Positions 1 to 7,254 of a DNA stretch of 38,517 bases are shown in pieces. Within the stretch, counting starts at the first letter, position 1. Each line of letters opens with the position of its first letter. The stretch is from Streptomyces sp. SA15 (GTDB lineage: Bacteria; Actinomycetota; Actinomycetes; Streptomycetales; Streptomycetaceae). Made by a program: the position numbers and the translations under genes. The stretch spans positions 1 through 38,517 of the forward strand of contig NZ_NTGE01000173.1 of NCBI RefSeq assembly GCF_002291145.1, given 5' to 3'. The notes under the pieces were generated by a model that saw nothing but the letters and a program-made list of their open reading frames with translations, was not told the origin of the DNA and searched no databases.

Positions 1-1
1 C

Positions 2-430
2 ACCGCCGCACTGGACCGGATGCACGCCACCAACTACCTCGGCGTGATCGCCGTCATCCGGGCCGCCTCCCGAGTGCTGCGCGCGGGCGGCCGCATCATC
101 ACGGTGAGTTCCGGACTGGGCTCCCGGGTCGGTGTCCCGGGAGCTGCCGACTACTCGGCGACCAAGTCAGGGATCGAGCGGTACACCATGGGGGTCGCAC
201 GCGACCTCGGGCCCCGGAACATCACGGCCAACGTCGTGGAGGCCGGACTGATGGAGGGCGGCATGCAACCGCCGGACCCCGAGACCCTCAAGGCCCTGGT
301 CAGCTCGCTGTCCCTGCAACGCATGGGGCACCCCGACGAAATCGCCGCGGCGATCGCCTTCCTGGCGAGCCCCGCCGCGTCGTACGTCACGGGCGCGGTG
401 CTGGACGCCCACGGCGGCTACAACGCCTGA
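2..430 (+). CDS. SDR family oxidoreductase (5'-truncated by window edge)
   Basis: The reading frame is open from base 2, so the N-terminal half, including the TGxxxGxG cofactor loop, lies outside the window. What remains is a typical short-chain dehydrogenase C-terminal half. It has a core strand ending ITVSSG, which supplies the catalytic Ser, then YSATK with catalytic Tyr and Lys, then a late segment (FLASPAASYVTGAVLDAHGG) usual for classical SDRs that end on a glycine-rich turn. It should be a cytoplasmic NAD(P)-dependent oxidoreductase; the substrate cannot be told. A strong hairpin follows 15 bases after the stop, so it is not co-transcribed with the TetR gene downstream. Confidence 0.9.
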   Translation, partial: TAALDRMHATNYLGVIAVIRAASRVLRAGGRIITVSSGLGSRVGVPGAADYSATKSGIERYTMGVARDLGPRNITANVVEAGLMEGGMQPPDPETLKALVSSLSLQRMGHPDEIAAAIAFLASPAASYVTGAVLDAHGGYNA

Positions 431-445
431 CCCGAAACCCCTGCC

Positions 446-481
446 GCGCGCCCCGAAGGACATCGCGCCTTCGGGGCGCGC
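446..481 (+). terminator. Intrinsic terminator hairpin after the SDR gene
   Basis: A perfect 14-bp inverted repeat (arm GCGCGCCCCGAAGG) with an 8-base loop lies 15 bases after the SDR stop codon. There is no T-tract, as is usual in Streptomyces. Confidence 0.8.
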
Positions 482-624
482 ACCGCTGATGACGCTTCCT
501 GAAAACGGCCACCCGCGATCTTGTTGGTGGCCAAGCCTGCTCGGTGGTTCTCCCCACCCTTTGAGTGAGGTCGTTCGGTCTCATCTCCCTGTTGCGGTGC
601 TGTCGCCCTCTGCCGCAACCCCAC

Positions 625-639
625 TAGACGACTGGTCTA
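625..639. promoter_or_regulatory. TetR operator 1 (autoregulatory)
   Basis: TAGAC-N5-GTCTA is an inverted repeat 22 bases upstream of the TetR start. The 12-mer GACTGGTCTACT that includes its right half recurs exactly in the site before the DJ-1 gene at 1305-1322. A -10-like TATGGT at 649-654 would place the transcript start at or near the ATG at 661, so the tetR mRNA may be leaderless and the operator would cover the -35 region. The repeat is seen directly; repression by the adjacent TetR protein is inferred. Confidence 0.65.
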
Positions 640-660
640 CTCAGGCGCTATGGTTCCTAC

Positions 661-1254
661 ATGTCGGTCACCACGCGCACTACAGACACCCGTCGGATCA
701 TCCTTGATACCGCCCAGCGGATCATGGCCCGCAAGGGTTACTCGGCTGTCGGCATCAATGAGGTGCTCGCGGAGGCCGGCGTGCCGAAGGGGTCCTTCTA
801 TCACTACTTCGCCTCGAAGGACGCCTTCGGTGAAGCGATCCTGAAGAGCTACTTCGCGGACTACCTCGCGGACATGGACGGCATTCTCGCCGGGTCCGGC
901 CAGTCGGCGGCCGAGCGGCTGATGGCCTACTGGCAGCAGTGGCGCGAGACGCAGAGCCTCGAGGAGTGCCAGGGCAAGTGCCTGGCCGTGAAACTCGGCG
1001 CTGAGGTCGCGGACTTGTCCGAGTCGATGCGCCTGGCCCTGAAGGAAGGCACGAGCGCCATAGTCGACCGCATCGAGCGCACGATCACCAGTGGCCTGGA
1101 GGACGGCTCCCTCTCCGTCGACGGCGAGGCCCGCGACGTCGCCCAGGCCCTGTACGACATGTGGCTCGGCGCCAGCGTCATGGCCAAGATCCACCGCAGC
1201 CTGGCTCCGCTCGACACTGCCACAGCGGTGACCCGCAAGCTTCTGCACCTGTAG
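661..1254 (+). CDS. TetR/AcrR family transcriptional regulator
   Basis: This 197-residue protein has a canonical TetR N-terminus: helix 1 (ILDTAQRIMARKGYSAVGIN), then the helix-turn-helix (VLAEAGVPKGSFYHYFASKD, about residues 32-51). The rest is the all-helical ligand-binding and dimerisation domain, with cysteines in the stretch EECQGKCLAV that recall electrophile-sensing regulators of the NemR type. No clear ribosome binding site precedes the ATG, which fits a leaderless mRNA. Near-identical inverted repeats lie upstream of this gene and of the DJ-1 gene, so it probably represses itself and the DJ-1/DUF1330 operon. The inducer is unknown; a reactive carbonyl or quinone is a reasonable guess given the target genes. 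Confidence 0.9.
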   Translation: MSVTTRTTDTRRIILDTAQRIMARKGYSAVGINEVLAEAGVPKGSFYHYFASKDAFGEAILKSYFADYLADMDGILAGSGQSAAERLMAYWQQWRETQSLEECQGKCLAVKLGAEVADLSESMRLALKEGTSAIVDRIERTITSGLEDGSLSVDGEARDVAQALYDMWLGASVMAKIHRSLAPLDTATAVTRKLLHL

Positions 1255-1264
1255 AAGGCCCGCG

Positions 1265-1289
1265 CCCCACGCCCGAACCGGTCGTGGGG
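1265..1289 (+). terminator. Possible terminator after tetR gene
   Basis: A 7-bp perfect stem (CCCCACG/CGTGGGG) with an 11-base loop starts 10 bases after the TetR stop and ends before the operator of the next gene. It is modest in strength but well placed. Confidence 0.45.
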
Positions 1290-1304
1290 ACCCGCTTCAC
1301 CTAA

Positions 1305-1322
1305 TAGTAGACTGGTCTACTA
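1305..1322. promoter_or_regulatory. TetR operator 2 (DJ-1 operon)
   Basis: TAGTAGAC-TG-GTCTACTA is an 18-base inverted repeat with 8-bp perfect arms, 18 bases upstream of the DJ-1 start codon and directly before its ribosome binding site AAGGAG (1329-1334). It shares GACTGGTCTACT with the site before the TetR gene. A bound repressor here would block the promoter or transcription start. Confidence 0.75.
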
Positions 1323-1340
1323 ACTCACAAGGAGTGTGTC

Positions 1341-2030
1341 ATGAAGGTTCTGATCGTTCTCACCTCGCACGACGAGCTGGGGGACACCGATCGTAAGACC
1401 GGGTTCTGGCTGGAGGAGCTGGCGGCGCCGTACTACCGCTTCAAGGAGGCCGGCTGGGAGATCACGCTCGCCTCGCCCAAGGGCGGGCAGCCGCCGCTGG
1501 ACCCCAAGAGCAACGAGCCCGGCTTCCAGACCGACGACACCCGGCGCTTCGAGGCCGACCCCGAGGCCACCAAGGCACTGGCGGACACCGTGCGCCTCGA
1601 CTCGGTGGCGGCAGGCGACTTCGACACGGTGTTCTACCCCGGCGGGCACGGACCGCTCTGGGACCTGGCCGAGGACACCGACTCCGCCCGGCTGATCGAG
1701 ACCACCCTCCGCTCGGGCAAGCCGGTGGGACTCGTGTGCCACGCACCCGGCGTCCTGCGGCACACCGTCAACGACGACGGCACCCCACTGGTGGCGGGCA
1801 GGCGGGTCACCGGATTCGCCAACAGTGAGGAGGAGGCCGTCCAGCTCACCGACGTCGTTCCCTTCCTGGTCGAGGACGAACTCACCAAGCTCGGAGGCGT
1901 CTACTCCAAGGCCGGCGACTGGCAGCCCTACGTCCTCAAGGACGGTCTGCTGATCACCGGGCAGAACCCGGCCTCCTCGGCTCCCGCAGCCGACGCCCTG
2001 ATCGAGCTGGTCACCAAGGACGGCGTGTGA
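1341..2030 (+). CDS. DJ-1/PfpI family protein, Hsp31-like (type 1 glutamine amidotransferase-like)
   Basis: This 229-residue cytoplasmic protein is of the DJ-1/PfpI superfamily. The nucleophile elbow LVCHAPGVL puts Cys133 next to His134, and the upstream FWLEE segment gives a Glu near residue 26, the triad arrangement of Hsp31 and YDR533C-type proteins. The loop YPGGHGPLWDL (99-109) is also typical. Such proteins act as glyoxalase III, protein deglycase or holding chaperone; which applies here cannot be read from sequence. The start is well set by AAGGAG seven bases upstream. The stop overlaps the next start by four bases (GTGA), so the two are translationally coupled. Expression is probably controlled by the adjacent TetR regulator, which suggests a response to reactive carbonyl or electrophile stress. 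Confidence 0.9.
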   Translation: MKVLIVLTSHDELGDTDRKTGFWLEELAAPYYRFKEAGWEITLASPKGGQPPLDPKSNEPGFQTDDTRRFEADPEATKALADTVRLDSVAAGDFDTVFYPGGHGPLWDLAEDTDSARLIETTLRSGKPVGLVCHAPGVLRHTVNDDGTPLVAGRRVTGFANSEEEAVQLTDVVPFLVEDELTKLGGVYSKAGDWQPYVLKDGLLITGQNPASSAPAADALIELVTKDGV

Positions 2031-2332
2031 GCGCCTACGTCGTCATGCTCCGCGAGCGCGTGGCCGACCCGGCCGAGCTGGCCCTCTACGCCAGCTCGGC
2101 CCGGGCGGCCCGGGCAGGCCACCAGATCACACCGGTCGTCGGATACGGAGCGATCCAAACCCTGGAGGGCACGCCGTTCGACGGAGTGCTGATCCACCGC
2201 TTCCCGAGCGTCGAGGACGCGCGGGCCTGGTACGAGAGCCGCGCCTACCAGGCAGCACTGCCTCACCGCCAAGCCGGTGCCGACTACCGCGTCCTCATCG
2301 TCGAAGGAGTCGACGACACCCACGACCGCTGA
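2027..2332 (+). CDS. DUF1330 domain-containing protein
   Basis: This 101-residue protein starts at a GTG that overlaps the DJ-1 stop codon. It has the ferredoxin-like dimeric alpha/beta fold pattern of DUF1330: a starting strand (SAYVVMLRERV), a middle strand GVLIHRFPSVEDARAWYES and a last strand DYRVLIVEGVD. The segment EDARAWYESRAYQAALPHR is the family hallmark. No enzymatic activity is established for the family. Coupling to the DJ-1 gene suggests a shared role in handling a small reactive compound. A strong hairpin closes the operon nine bases downstream. Confidence 0.85.
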   Translation: MSAYVVMLRERVADPAELALYASSARAARAGHQITPVVGYGAIQTLEGTPFDGVLIHRFPSVEDARAWYESRAYQAALPHRQAGADYRVLIVEGVDDTHDR

Positions 2333-2340
2333 GACGACAA

Positions 2341-2379
2341 GGTGTCCGTCTGCACCGCAGTCCAGCGCAGACGGACACC
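2341..2379 (+). terminator. Terminator of the DJ-1/DUF1330 operon
   Basis: A perfect 13-bp inverted repeat (GGTGTCCGTCTGC and its complement) with a 13-base loop starts eight bases after the DUF1330 stop. Confidence 0.8.
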
Positions 2380-2575
2380 ATCCGAGCCGCAGGACCCACA
2401 CCGGTCAGCGGCGACCTGACCGCCGACTCCGTCGGGGAGCTCGCAGCCATAGTGGCCGGCCATGACGCAGTCGTCTTCTCCGCCGGCGCTCACGGCACGG
2501 GAGCGGACCAGACGACACTCATGGACGGCCGGGGCCTGCAGGAGCCGCCGACGCAGCCCAGTCGGCGCCCGCCGC
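2380..2575 (+). pseudogene. Fragment of a NAD(P)-binding (NmrA/SDR-like) protein gene
   Basis: Frame 1 from 2380 reads TPVSGDLTADSVGELAAIV, then AGHDAVVFSAGAHGTGADQT and TLMDGRGLQ. This matches the second and third beta-alpha units of atypical NAD(P)-binding SDR proteins. Near 2545 the match moves to another frame (AADAAQSA), as after loss of one base, and then ends. There is no N-terminal Rossmann motif and no start codon; the homology begins directly after the operon terminator. I read it as a decayed remnant of a third operon-type gene. The rest up to the MFS gene holds a hairpin (2576-2613) and nothing else I can recognise. Confidence 0.6.
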
Positions 2576-2613
2576 GGCTTCGGACCGGCCGCGGCTTCGG
2601 CCGGTCCGAAGCC
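2576..2613. terminator. Strong stem-loop, possible terminator
   Basis: A perfect 15-bp inverted repeat (arm GGCTTCGGACCGGCC) with an 8-base loop lies between the pseudogene fragment and the MFS gene. It could work as a bidirectional terminator or an mRNA-stabilising hairpin. Confidence 0.55.
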
Positions 2614-2823
2614 CCGAGGCAGGGAGCCGGCCGGGCAACGAGCAGGCGCTGCGCTGCACAGGCGGCGCCGTGACCAGAAGTCAGACACCCAGCTTCCACC
2701 CTGCTGATGCCACCCATGGGCCGCGAAGGGTCTCGGCGGCGATGCCGCCGCGGACCTGGCGCCGAAGATGCCGCCGCCCGATCCGGCCGCACCGTGCCAG
2801 GGACTTCCAGAAAGGACCCTTTC

Positions 2824-4053
2824 GTGACGCTCACCCTCGAACAACCTTCTGTCGAACGCCGCCTTCCCGGACCCGCACCGTGGCTCATAGCACTCCAGGG
2901 GGCCGCAGCGCTGGCCGCCAGCAACGGGGTCGGCCGCTTCGTCTACACCCCGATCCTGCCGCTGATGCACGACCAGGCCGGCCTGTCGGCCACGAGCGGT
3001 GCGGACCTGGCGACAGCCAACTATGTCGGCTACCTGGCCGGCGCGCTGGCCGGCAGCTTCGCGCCCCGGCTGGTCCGCTCGCGTCTGGTGATGCGTACCT
3101 CGATGATCGCGATGACTGCCTCGCTCGCCCTGATGCCACTCACGCAGGACGTCACGGCCTGGGCAGGGTTGCGCCTCATCGCCGGGTTCACCAGCGCACT
3201 CGCCTTCGTCTACGCGGTCGGAGCCCTTCTGTCCGGACTGCGCCGATCAGCACCGCACCTGATCGGCTGGGGATTCGGCGGTATTGGCGCCGGCATCGTG
3301 CTCTCGGGACTGCTGGTCCTGGCCGTCCGCGAGGTGGCGACTTGGCGTACGGCGTGGTGGATCGCGACCTTCCTCACGCTGCTGCTGACCGCCGCCTCAT
3401 GGAAACTCGCCGCGCCTGCTCCGCAGCCAGCCGGCGCGAAGGCGAAGACCCGCACCGGTACCCACCGTTGGTTCGCCGCGCTGGCGCTCAGCTACACCCT
3501 CGAAGGCATCGGCTACATCATCGCCGGCACCTTCCTCGTTGCCTCGATCACCCAGGACGCCCCCGGCTGGGTCGGCGCAGGGGCGTGGGTCGTCGTCGGA
3601 CTGGCCGCGATCCCCGGTTCGGCACTGTGGACAGCCCTGGCCCGGCGGTTCAGCCGCCCCACCCTACTGGCGTCGGCCCTGCTGCTCCAGGCCGCCGGTA
3701 TCGCCCTGACCGGGCTGGTTCCCGGCAGTGTCAGCGCGCTCGTCGCAGCGGCTGCCTTCGGCGGCACGTTCGTGGGCATCACCTCCCTGGCACTGGCCCT
3801 CGGTGAGCACCTCCAAGTGCCACGAGCCGTCGCGCTGTTGACGGCGGGCTACGGGATCGGGCAGATCATCGGCCCCCTGATCTCCCAGCCGCTGCTGGGA
3901 ACCGGCTACTCGGCAGCCCTGCTGCTGGCAAGCGTCGTCCTGGCTGCCGCGACCGTGGCGGCCGCAGCACTCAGGGTCCGCTACCCGCACCGGCTGGGCC
4001 ACATGATCGAACCGTCCCGCCTGGCACGGAAGCTGCCCACATGGCGTCCCTGA
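2824..4053 (+). CDS. YbfB/YjiJ family MFS transporter
   Basis: This 409-residue integral membrane protein has about 12 predicted transmembrane helices. The first helix region contains NGVGRFVYTPILPLMHDQAG, a hallmark of the YbfB/YjiJ branch of the major facilitator superfamily. The GTG start at 2824 is chosen because AAAGGA lies seven bases upstream (2811-2816); the frame stays open further upstream, but that stretch is Arg-rich and non-membrane. The family is presumed to be made of proton-driven exporters of small molecules, with no substrate assigned. It appears to be its own transcription unit, and its 3' side borders insertion-sequence debris. Confidence 0.88.
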   Translation: MTLTLEQPSVERRLPGPAPWLIALQGAAALAASNGVGRFVYTPILPLMHDQAGLSATSGADLATANYVGYLAGALAGSFAPRLVRSRLVMRTSMIAMTASLALMPLTQDVTAWAGLRLIAGFTSALAFVYAVGALLSGLRRSAPHLIGWGFGGIGAGIVLSGLLVLAVREVATWRTAWWIATFLTLLLTAASWKLAAPAPQPAGAKAKTRTGTHRWFAALALSYTLEGIGYIIAGTFLVASITQDAPGWVGAGAWVVVGLAAIPGSALWTALARRFSRPTLLASALLLQAAGIALTGLVPGSVSALVAAAAFGGTFVGITSLALALGEHLQVPRAVALLTAGYGIGQIIGPLISQPLLGTGYSAALLLASVVLAAATVAAAALRVRYPHRLGHMIEPSRLARKLPTWRP

Positions 4054-4154
4054 CAGGCTCATGATCCCCACGCCCTCCACACCCTCCAAACCGGATCAAC
4101 TGAGGAGGAAGAGCAACTCTGGCCGAATCCAGGAAGCCCCATCACCGCCGACGA

Positions 4155-4665
4155 CCCGCGCGTGCGTGGACGGCTCCCACGTGCGCGCGAGAGAGGGGGA
4201 GCCGCGACCGGTCCGTCGCCGGTCGACCGGCGGAAGACGGGCAGCAAGCACCAGCTGATCTACGACGGCAAGGGCACCACGCTGCACGTCCTAACGACCG
4301 CCGCCAACGTCAACGACATCACCCAATCCCTCGACCTCGTCGACGGCATCCCGCCCGTCGCCGGACGAACCGGCCGGCCTTGGCGGCGGCCGGAGTACCT
4401 CCTGGGCGACAAGGCGTACGACTCGAAGGCTGTGCGCGGTGAGCTGCAACGCCGCTGCATCCAGGCGGTGATCTCCCGCGAGAGCGCCCCGAACATCAAG
4501 GGCCCGGGCGAGCTCCGCTACGTCGTCGAGCAGACCTTCGCCCTGCTCCACCAGTTCAAACGCCTCGCGGACCGCTGGGAACGACGTATCGAACTCCACG
4601 ACGCCTTCGTCTCGTTGGCCTGCAGCCTCATCTGCTGGACACGCCTCAAGAAGACCGGATCGTGA
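4155..4665 (+). pseudogene. IS5-family transposase remnant (5'-deleted, frameshifted)
   Basis: The remnant begins in one frame with RACVDGSHVRARE, which holds the first catalytic Asp of the IS5 DDE site. It continues in another frame with ATGPSPVDRRKTGSKHQLIY and runs to a stop at 4663-4665. The switch is at the G run near 4193-4197, which appears one G short. Later landmarks include LLGDKAYDSKAVR (second Asp), APNIKGPGELRYVVEQTFAL (catalytic Glu) and the C-terminus LHDAFVSLACSLICWTRLKK. About 120 N-terminal residues are missing, so it cannot encode an active transposase. Confidence 0.85.
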
Positions 4666-4734
4666 TCGGGTTACGAGCTCTAGGCACGCCCCACCAGCGC
4701 ACATCCACAAGATCGTGTTACGAGCCCTTAGGCA
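4664..4734. repeat. Imperfect direct repeat at the IS5 remnant's 3' end
   Basis: A motif of the form GTTACGAGCYCTTAGGCA occurs at 4664-4686 and again at 4711-4734. The first copy overlaps the transposase stop. They probably represent two right ends of related IS5 elements left side by side. Confidence 0.4.
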
Positions 4735-5126
4735 GGCGAAAAATGGAAAAATCAAAGAGGATCACATTCAGAACAAGTATGACAGTATCGTGCGAAAGCT
4801 GTCTTAGCATGCTTTGGTTGGCTGGCGCCTGCAGGGTTGATCAGGGCTGAGTCTCCAGGACGCAGCAGGGGCAGCCATGGGCTTCGCGGGTCAAGAGCCC
4901 TGCGAGCGACTGAGGATCGCTGAGGCGGCTACTCGGCCACGATGACCCCATTCTCTGGAATCGAGTGGCTGATTGCTGTGGGCACGGCACGGGCGCCGGC
5001 CGGGCTGGAGCGGGGCGGAGACTGGAGCGCAGGCCCGGCCGGGGGCCGGGCCGCGCGCGGGGAGCGGAGCGAGCCGCACTTGAACCCGTAGAGAAAGTTG
5101 TAACTCAGTCTGTGGGGTGGGGTTTG
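4735..5126. other. Inter-IS region without a recognisable gene
   Basis: The first 100 bases (4735-4830) are clearly poorer in GC than their surroundings, which suggests foreign or eroded DNA. A 9-bp hairpin (GGCCCGGCC, 3-base loop) lies at 5032-5052. A short open frame from ATG 4942 encodes about 49 residues without recognisable features. I see no intact gene. Confidence 0.4.
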
Positions 5127-5232
5127 TCCGGTCCCGGGAGATGCTTGACACTTCGGTCCCAGCTGATGGGTGACAGTAGCCGTGTTCGGCTTTTCTGTGC
5201 GCGTCGTTGCGGCGTGTGTGGGGAGGCCGGGA

Positions 5233-5469
5233 TTGGCGCTGGTGGAGTTGTCGGTTGTCGAACAGAGATACCGGGCTGTCCTGGCGGTGCTGGCGGGTGC
5301 GACGGTGACGGAGGTCGCCGCGCAGCTGGGGGTGTCCAGGCAGACGGTCAGCGGGTGGAAGTCGAGGTATGAGGCTTCGGGTCTGGCTGGTCTGGCGGGC
5401 CGTTCCCGTAGGCCGGCCTCGTGTCCGCATCAGGTTTCTGTCGAGGTGGAGGCGGCTGTGTGTTACTGA
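5233..5469 (+). pseudogene. IS481-family transposase, N-terminal fragment
   Basis: From a TTG at 5233, preceded by GGGAGG (5221-5226), the frame reads LALVELSVVEQRYRAVLAVL and then GATVTEVAAQLGVSRQTVSG. This is the first helix-turn-helix of IS481 transposases, followed by GLAGLAGRSRRPASCPH. Only 78 residues remain; the second HTH and the whole DDE integrase core are missing. The break coincides with a TA dinucleotide followed by an IS630-type end (5466 on), so an IS630 element probably inserted here. The stretch TGTCCGGTCCCGGGA just after 5126 may be the left IS481 end. Confidence 0.75.
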
Positions 5470-5489
5470 GGTTGAACTCGTGGTGTCGT
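5466..5489 (+). repeat. IS630-type element end, copy 1
   Basis: The motif GAGGTTGAACTCGTGGTG here, directly after a TA at 5464-5465, is repeated exactly at 7226-7243 beside the IS630 transposase remnant, also after a TA. IS630 elements insert at TA, so this is read as the end of a second, otherwise deleted IS630 copy. Both copies have the same orientation, so they are not the two ends of one element. Confidence 0.6.
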
Positions 5490-5568
5490 AGGGGCTGACG
5501 GCTGGCCGTCGGCCGCGGTATCACCGGAGACACGCGGTATCCACAAGGGGCGGGCTGACCGCCGAACG

Positions 5569-5679
5569 TCAGCAGTTCTTGATCCCCAGATCGGCGGCAA
5601 CCGACCTGATCGTTGCCCCGGGCCGCGACTGGTACAGCGCGACCGCGTCCGCCTTGAACTGCGGCGGATAGTTCTTCAT
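5569..5679 (-). pseudogene. IS3-family OrfA, N-terminal fragment
   Basis: On the minus strand an ATG at 5679 opens MKNYPPQFKADAVALYQSRP followed by GATIRSVAADLGIKN and then a stop. This is the conserved N-terminus (first HTH) of OrfA from Streptomyces IS3 elements. The homology stops after about 35 residues where OrfA should continue with the second helix of its HTH; OrfB is absent. Confidence 0.75.
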
Positions 5680-5725
5680 GACCACGAGATGTCCGTTCTC
5701 AGATCCTCAGGATCCAGTGTCTCGT

Positions 5726-5745
5726 GTGTCCAGCATCAGGGGTCA
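5726..5745 (-). repeat. Probable IS3 element terminal end
   Basis: Read on the minus strand the segment is TGACCCCTGATGCTGGACAC, about 50 bases upstream of the OrfA start. That is the place and style of an IS3 left end, beginning with TGA. It is assigned by position and resemblance only. Confidence 0.5.
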
Positions 5746-5976
5746 AGGCCTTCCATCGCATGGCCGCACTACACCGTCCTGCCAGCTGACCGGCAAACCC
5801 TGACGGCCTACGACCGGAAAGATCCTGGAGAACCAGACCACCGCGCTGGTCTCCGCCCTGCCCGAACACCGAAAATCGCGTCGGCCATCCGACAACAGTT
5901 CCCCCTCAACGACTCCTCATCGCCCCAACCAAGACAGCGAGGTCAGATCGCTGATGAGACGTCTGGCCGACCGCGC
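5746..5976. other. Intergenic stretch before the merR gene
   Basis: No gene or known IS end was recognised between the IS3 end and the MerR stop. Short frames here (for example one reading ILENQTTALVSALPEH) may be further transposon debris, but I cannot identify them. Confidence 0.3.
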
Positions 5977-6354
5977 CTACGGGTGCGTGTCCGTGATCGC
6001 GATGACCTTGTCGAGGTGGTCAAGGGCGGCCTGCAGGTCGTCGATCTTGGCCTGGATGCGCTCGCGCTCGGCTCGCAGCATGGCTCGTTGCTCGGCGTCG
6101 GTGTGCCCGGCGTCCCAGCACGGAAGGAGTTCGGTGATCCTCCGGCTGGTCAGGCCGGCGGCGAACATCTGCTGGAAGAAGCGGACCAGGGGGATGGCGT
6201 CCTGCCGGTACAGGCGCTGGCCGGACGGGCTGCGCTCCGCGATGAGCAGCCCTTGCTGCTCGTAGTAGCGCACGGCGCGCACCGAGACGCCGGCACCTCG
6301 TGCCACCTCGCCGATGCGGATCAACCGCTCGGCCGCGGCCGCTGTGACAGTCAT
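5977..6354 (-). CDS. MerR family transcriptional regulator
   Basis: This 125-residue protein starts at ATG 6354, with AGAGGA six bases upstream. Residues 12-50 form the winged HTH of MerR proteins (IRIGEVARGAGVSVRAVRYY, then EQQGLL). Next comes the helix GQRLYRQDAIPLVRFFQQMF and a C-terminal dimerisation coiled coil (about 85-118). There is no terminal Cys cluster, so it is not a metal sensor of the classical type; the effector is probably small and organic. It is divergent from an SDR gene, with one 16-bp palindrome between them, the usual layout for a MerR regulator controlling its neighbour. Confidence 0.92.
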   Translation of the reverse strand: MTVTAAAAERLIRIGEVARGAGVSVRAVRYYEQQGLLIAERSPSGQRLYRQDAIPLVRFFQQMFAAGLTSRRITELLPCWDAGHTDAEQRAMLRAERERIQAKIDDLQAALDHLDKVIAITDTHP

Positions 6355-6391
6355 GGTGATTCCTCTCACCCCTGGCCCTGACGACCAGCAC

Positions 6392-6423
6392 TTGCCTCTG
6401 ACGCTAGCGTCAGGTTTTAGCGT
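6392..6423 (+). promoter_or_regulatory. MerR-type promoter with palindromic operator
   Basis: CTGACGCTAGCGTCAG (6398-6413) is a perfect 16-bp palindrome. It lies between a -35-like TTGCCT (6392-6397) and a -10-like TAGCGT (6418-6423), a spacer of about 20 bases. Over-long spacers with a palindrome inside are the signature of MerR-activated promoters. The predicted transcript start coincides with the SDR ATG at 6431, so that mRNA may be leaderless. Confidence 0.7.
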
Positions 6424-6430
6424 ACCGGCC

Positions 6431-7159
6431 ATGGATATCAACAACTCCGTCGCCCTTGTCACCGGAGCCAACCGCGGCCTGGGCCGCGCCTTCGCCCAGC
6501 GCCTGCTCGAACGGGGCGCCCGCACGGTCTACGCGACGGCCCGCCGACCGGAGACCGTGGACCTGCCCGGGGTCGAGGTGCTGCCCCTCGACATCACCGA
6601 TCCCGCATCCGTGAGGGCCGCCGCCGAGGCCGCCCCGGACGTCTCGCTACTCATCAACAACGCGGGAATCAGTACGGGGACCGACCTGGTGACCGGTTCG
6701 CTGGACGCGGTGCGGCACGAGCTGGAGACCAACATGTTCGGCCACCTGGGAATGATCCGGGAGTTCGCGCCGGCGCTCGCCAGGAACGGCGGGGGCGCGA
6801 TCGTCAACGTCCTCTCCGCCATGTCGTGGTTCGGGGGCAAGGGCGCCAATGCCTACCACCTGACCAAGGCCGCCGCCTGGGCCATGACCAACGGCGTCCG
6901 CCTGGAGCTCGCCGAGCAGGGCACGCTCGTCACAGCGGTACACCTCGGCCTGGCCGACACTGACATGGCCGCGGGCTGGCCGGTGGACAAGATCGCTCCG
7001 TCGGACCTGGCCGACGCGGCGCTCGACGGTGTTGAGGCAGGCTCCGCCGAAATCCTCGCCGACCAGTGGAGTCGGGACGTCAAGTCCCGTCTGCCGCTGA
7101 CGCCAGAAGAGTTCAACGCCGCAATGGACCGCGCCCTGGCGGCGCTGATGGCGGCCTGA
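6431..7159 (+). CDS. SDR family NAD(P)-dependent oxidoreductase
   Basis: This 242-residue classical short-chain dehydrogenase has the cofactor loop TGANRGLG (11-18), NNAG (76-79), a catalytic Ser in the VLSAMSW stretch (about 129-132), and Tyr142 and Lys146 in AYHLTK. The ATG at 6431 is chosen because TGANRGLG then falls at the usual distance; in-frame codons upstream would run through the MerR operator. There is no ribosome binding site, which fits a leaderless transcript. It is probably activated by the divergent MerR protein and may detoxify the inducing compound. A hairpin overlaps its stop codon. Confidence 0.9.
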   Translation: MDINNSVALVTGANRGLGRAFAQRLLERGARTVYATARRPETVDLPGVEVLPLDITDPASVRAAAEAAPDVSLLINNAGISTGTDLVTGSLDAVRHELETNMFGHLGMIREFAPALARNGGGAIVNVLSAMSWFGGKGANAYHLTKAAAWAMTNGVRLELAEQGTLVTAVHLGLADTDMAAGWPVDKIAPSDLADAALDGVEAGSAEILADQWSRDVKSRLPLTPEEFNAAMDRALAALMAA

Positions 7160-7173
7160 GGGCCCCTCGGGCC
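7153..7173 (+). terminator. Hairpin overlapping the SDR stop codon
   Basis: An 8-bp stem (GGCCTGAG with CTCGGGCC, one G-U pair) and a 5-base loop start within the last codons of the SDR gene. It is a plausible short terminator before the IS630 remnant. Confidence 0.45.
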
Positions 7174-7222
7174 GCACGGGCTTCGGTCGGCTGCTTCTCC
7201 ATCGGCCTCTCGAACTCCTCTA

Positions 7223-7247
7223 CTTGAGGTTGAACTCGTGGTGTCGT
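7223..7247 (+). repeat. IS630-type element end, copy 2
   Basis: The motif GAGGTTGAACTCGTGGTG follows a TA at 7221-7222 and lies just outside the 3' end of the minus-strand IS630 transposase remnant, where the element end should be. An identical motif occurs at 5468-5485. Confidence 0.65.
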
Positions 7248-7254
7248 GTCGCTG

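Noticed and set aside
2707..2823. Extended start for the MFS transporter
   Set aside because: The added residues are Arg-rich and unlike a transporter N-terminus, while GTG 2824 has a good ribosome binding site.
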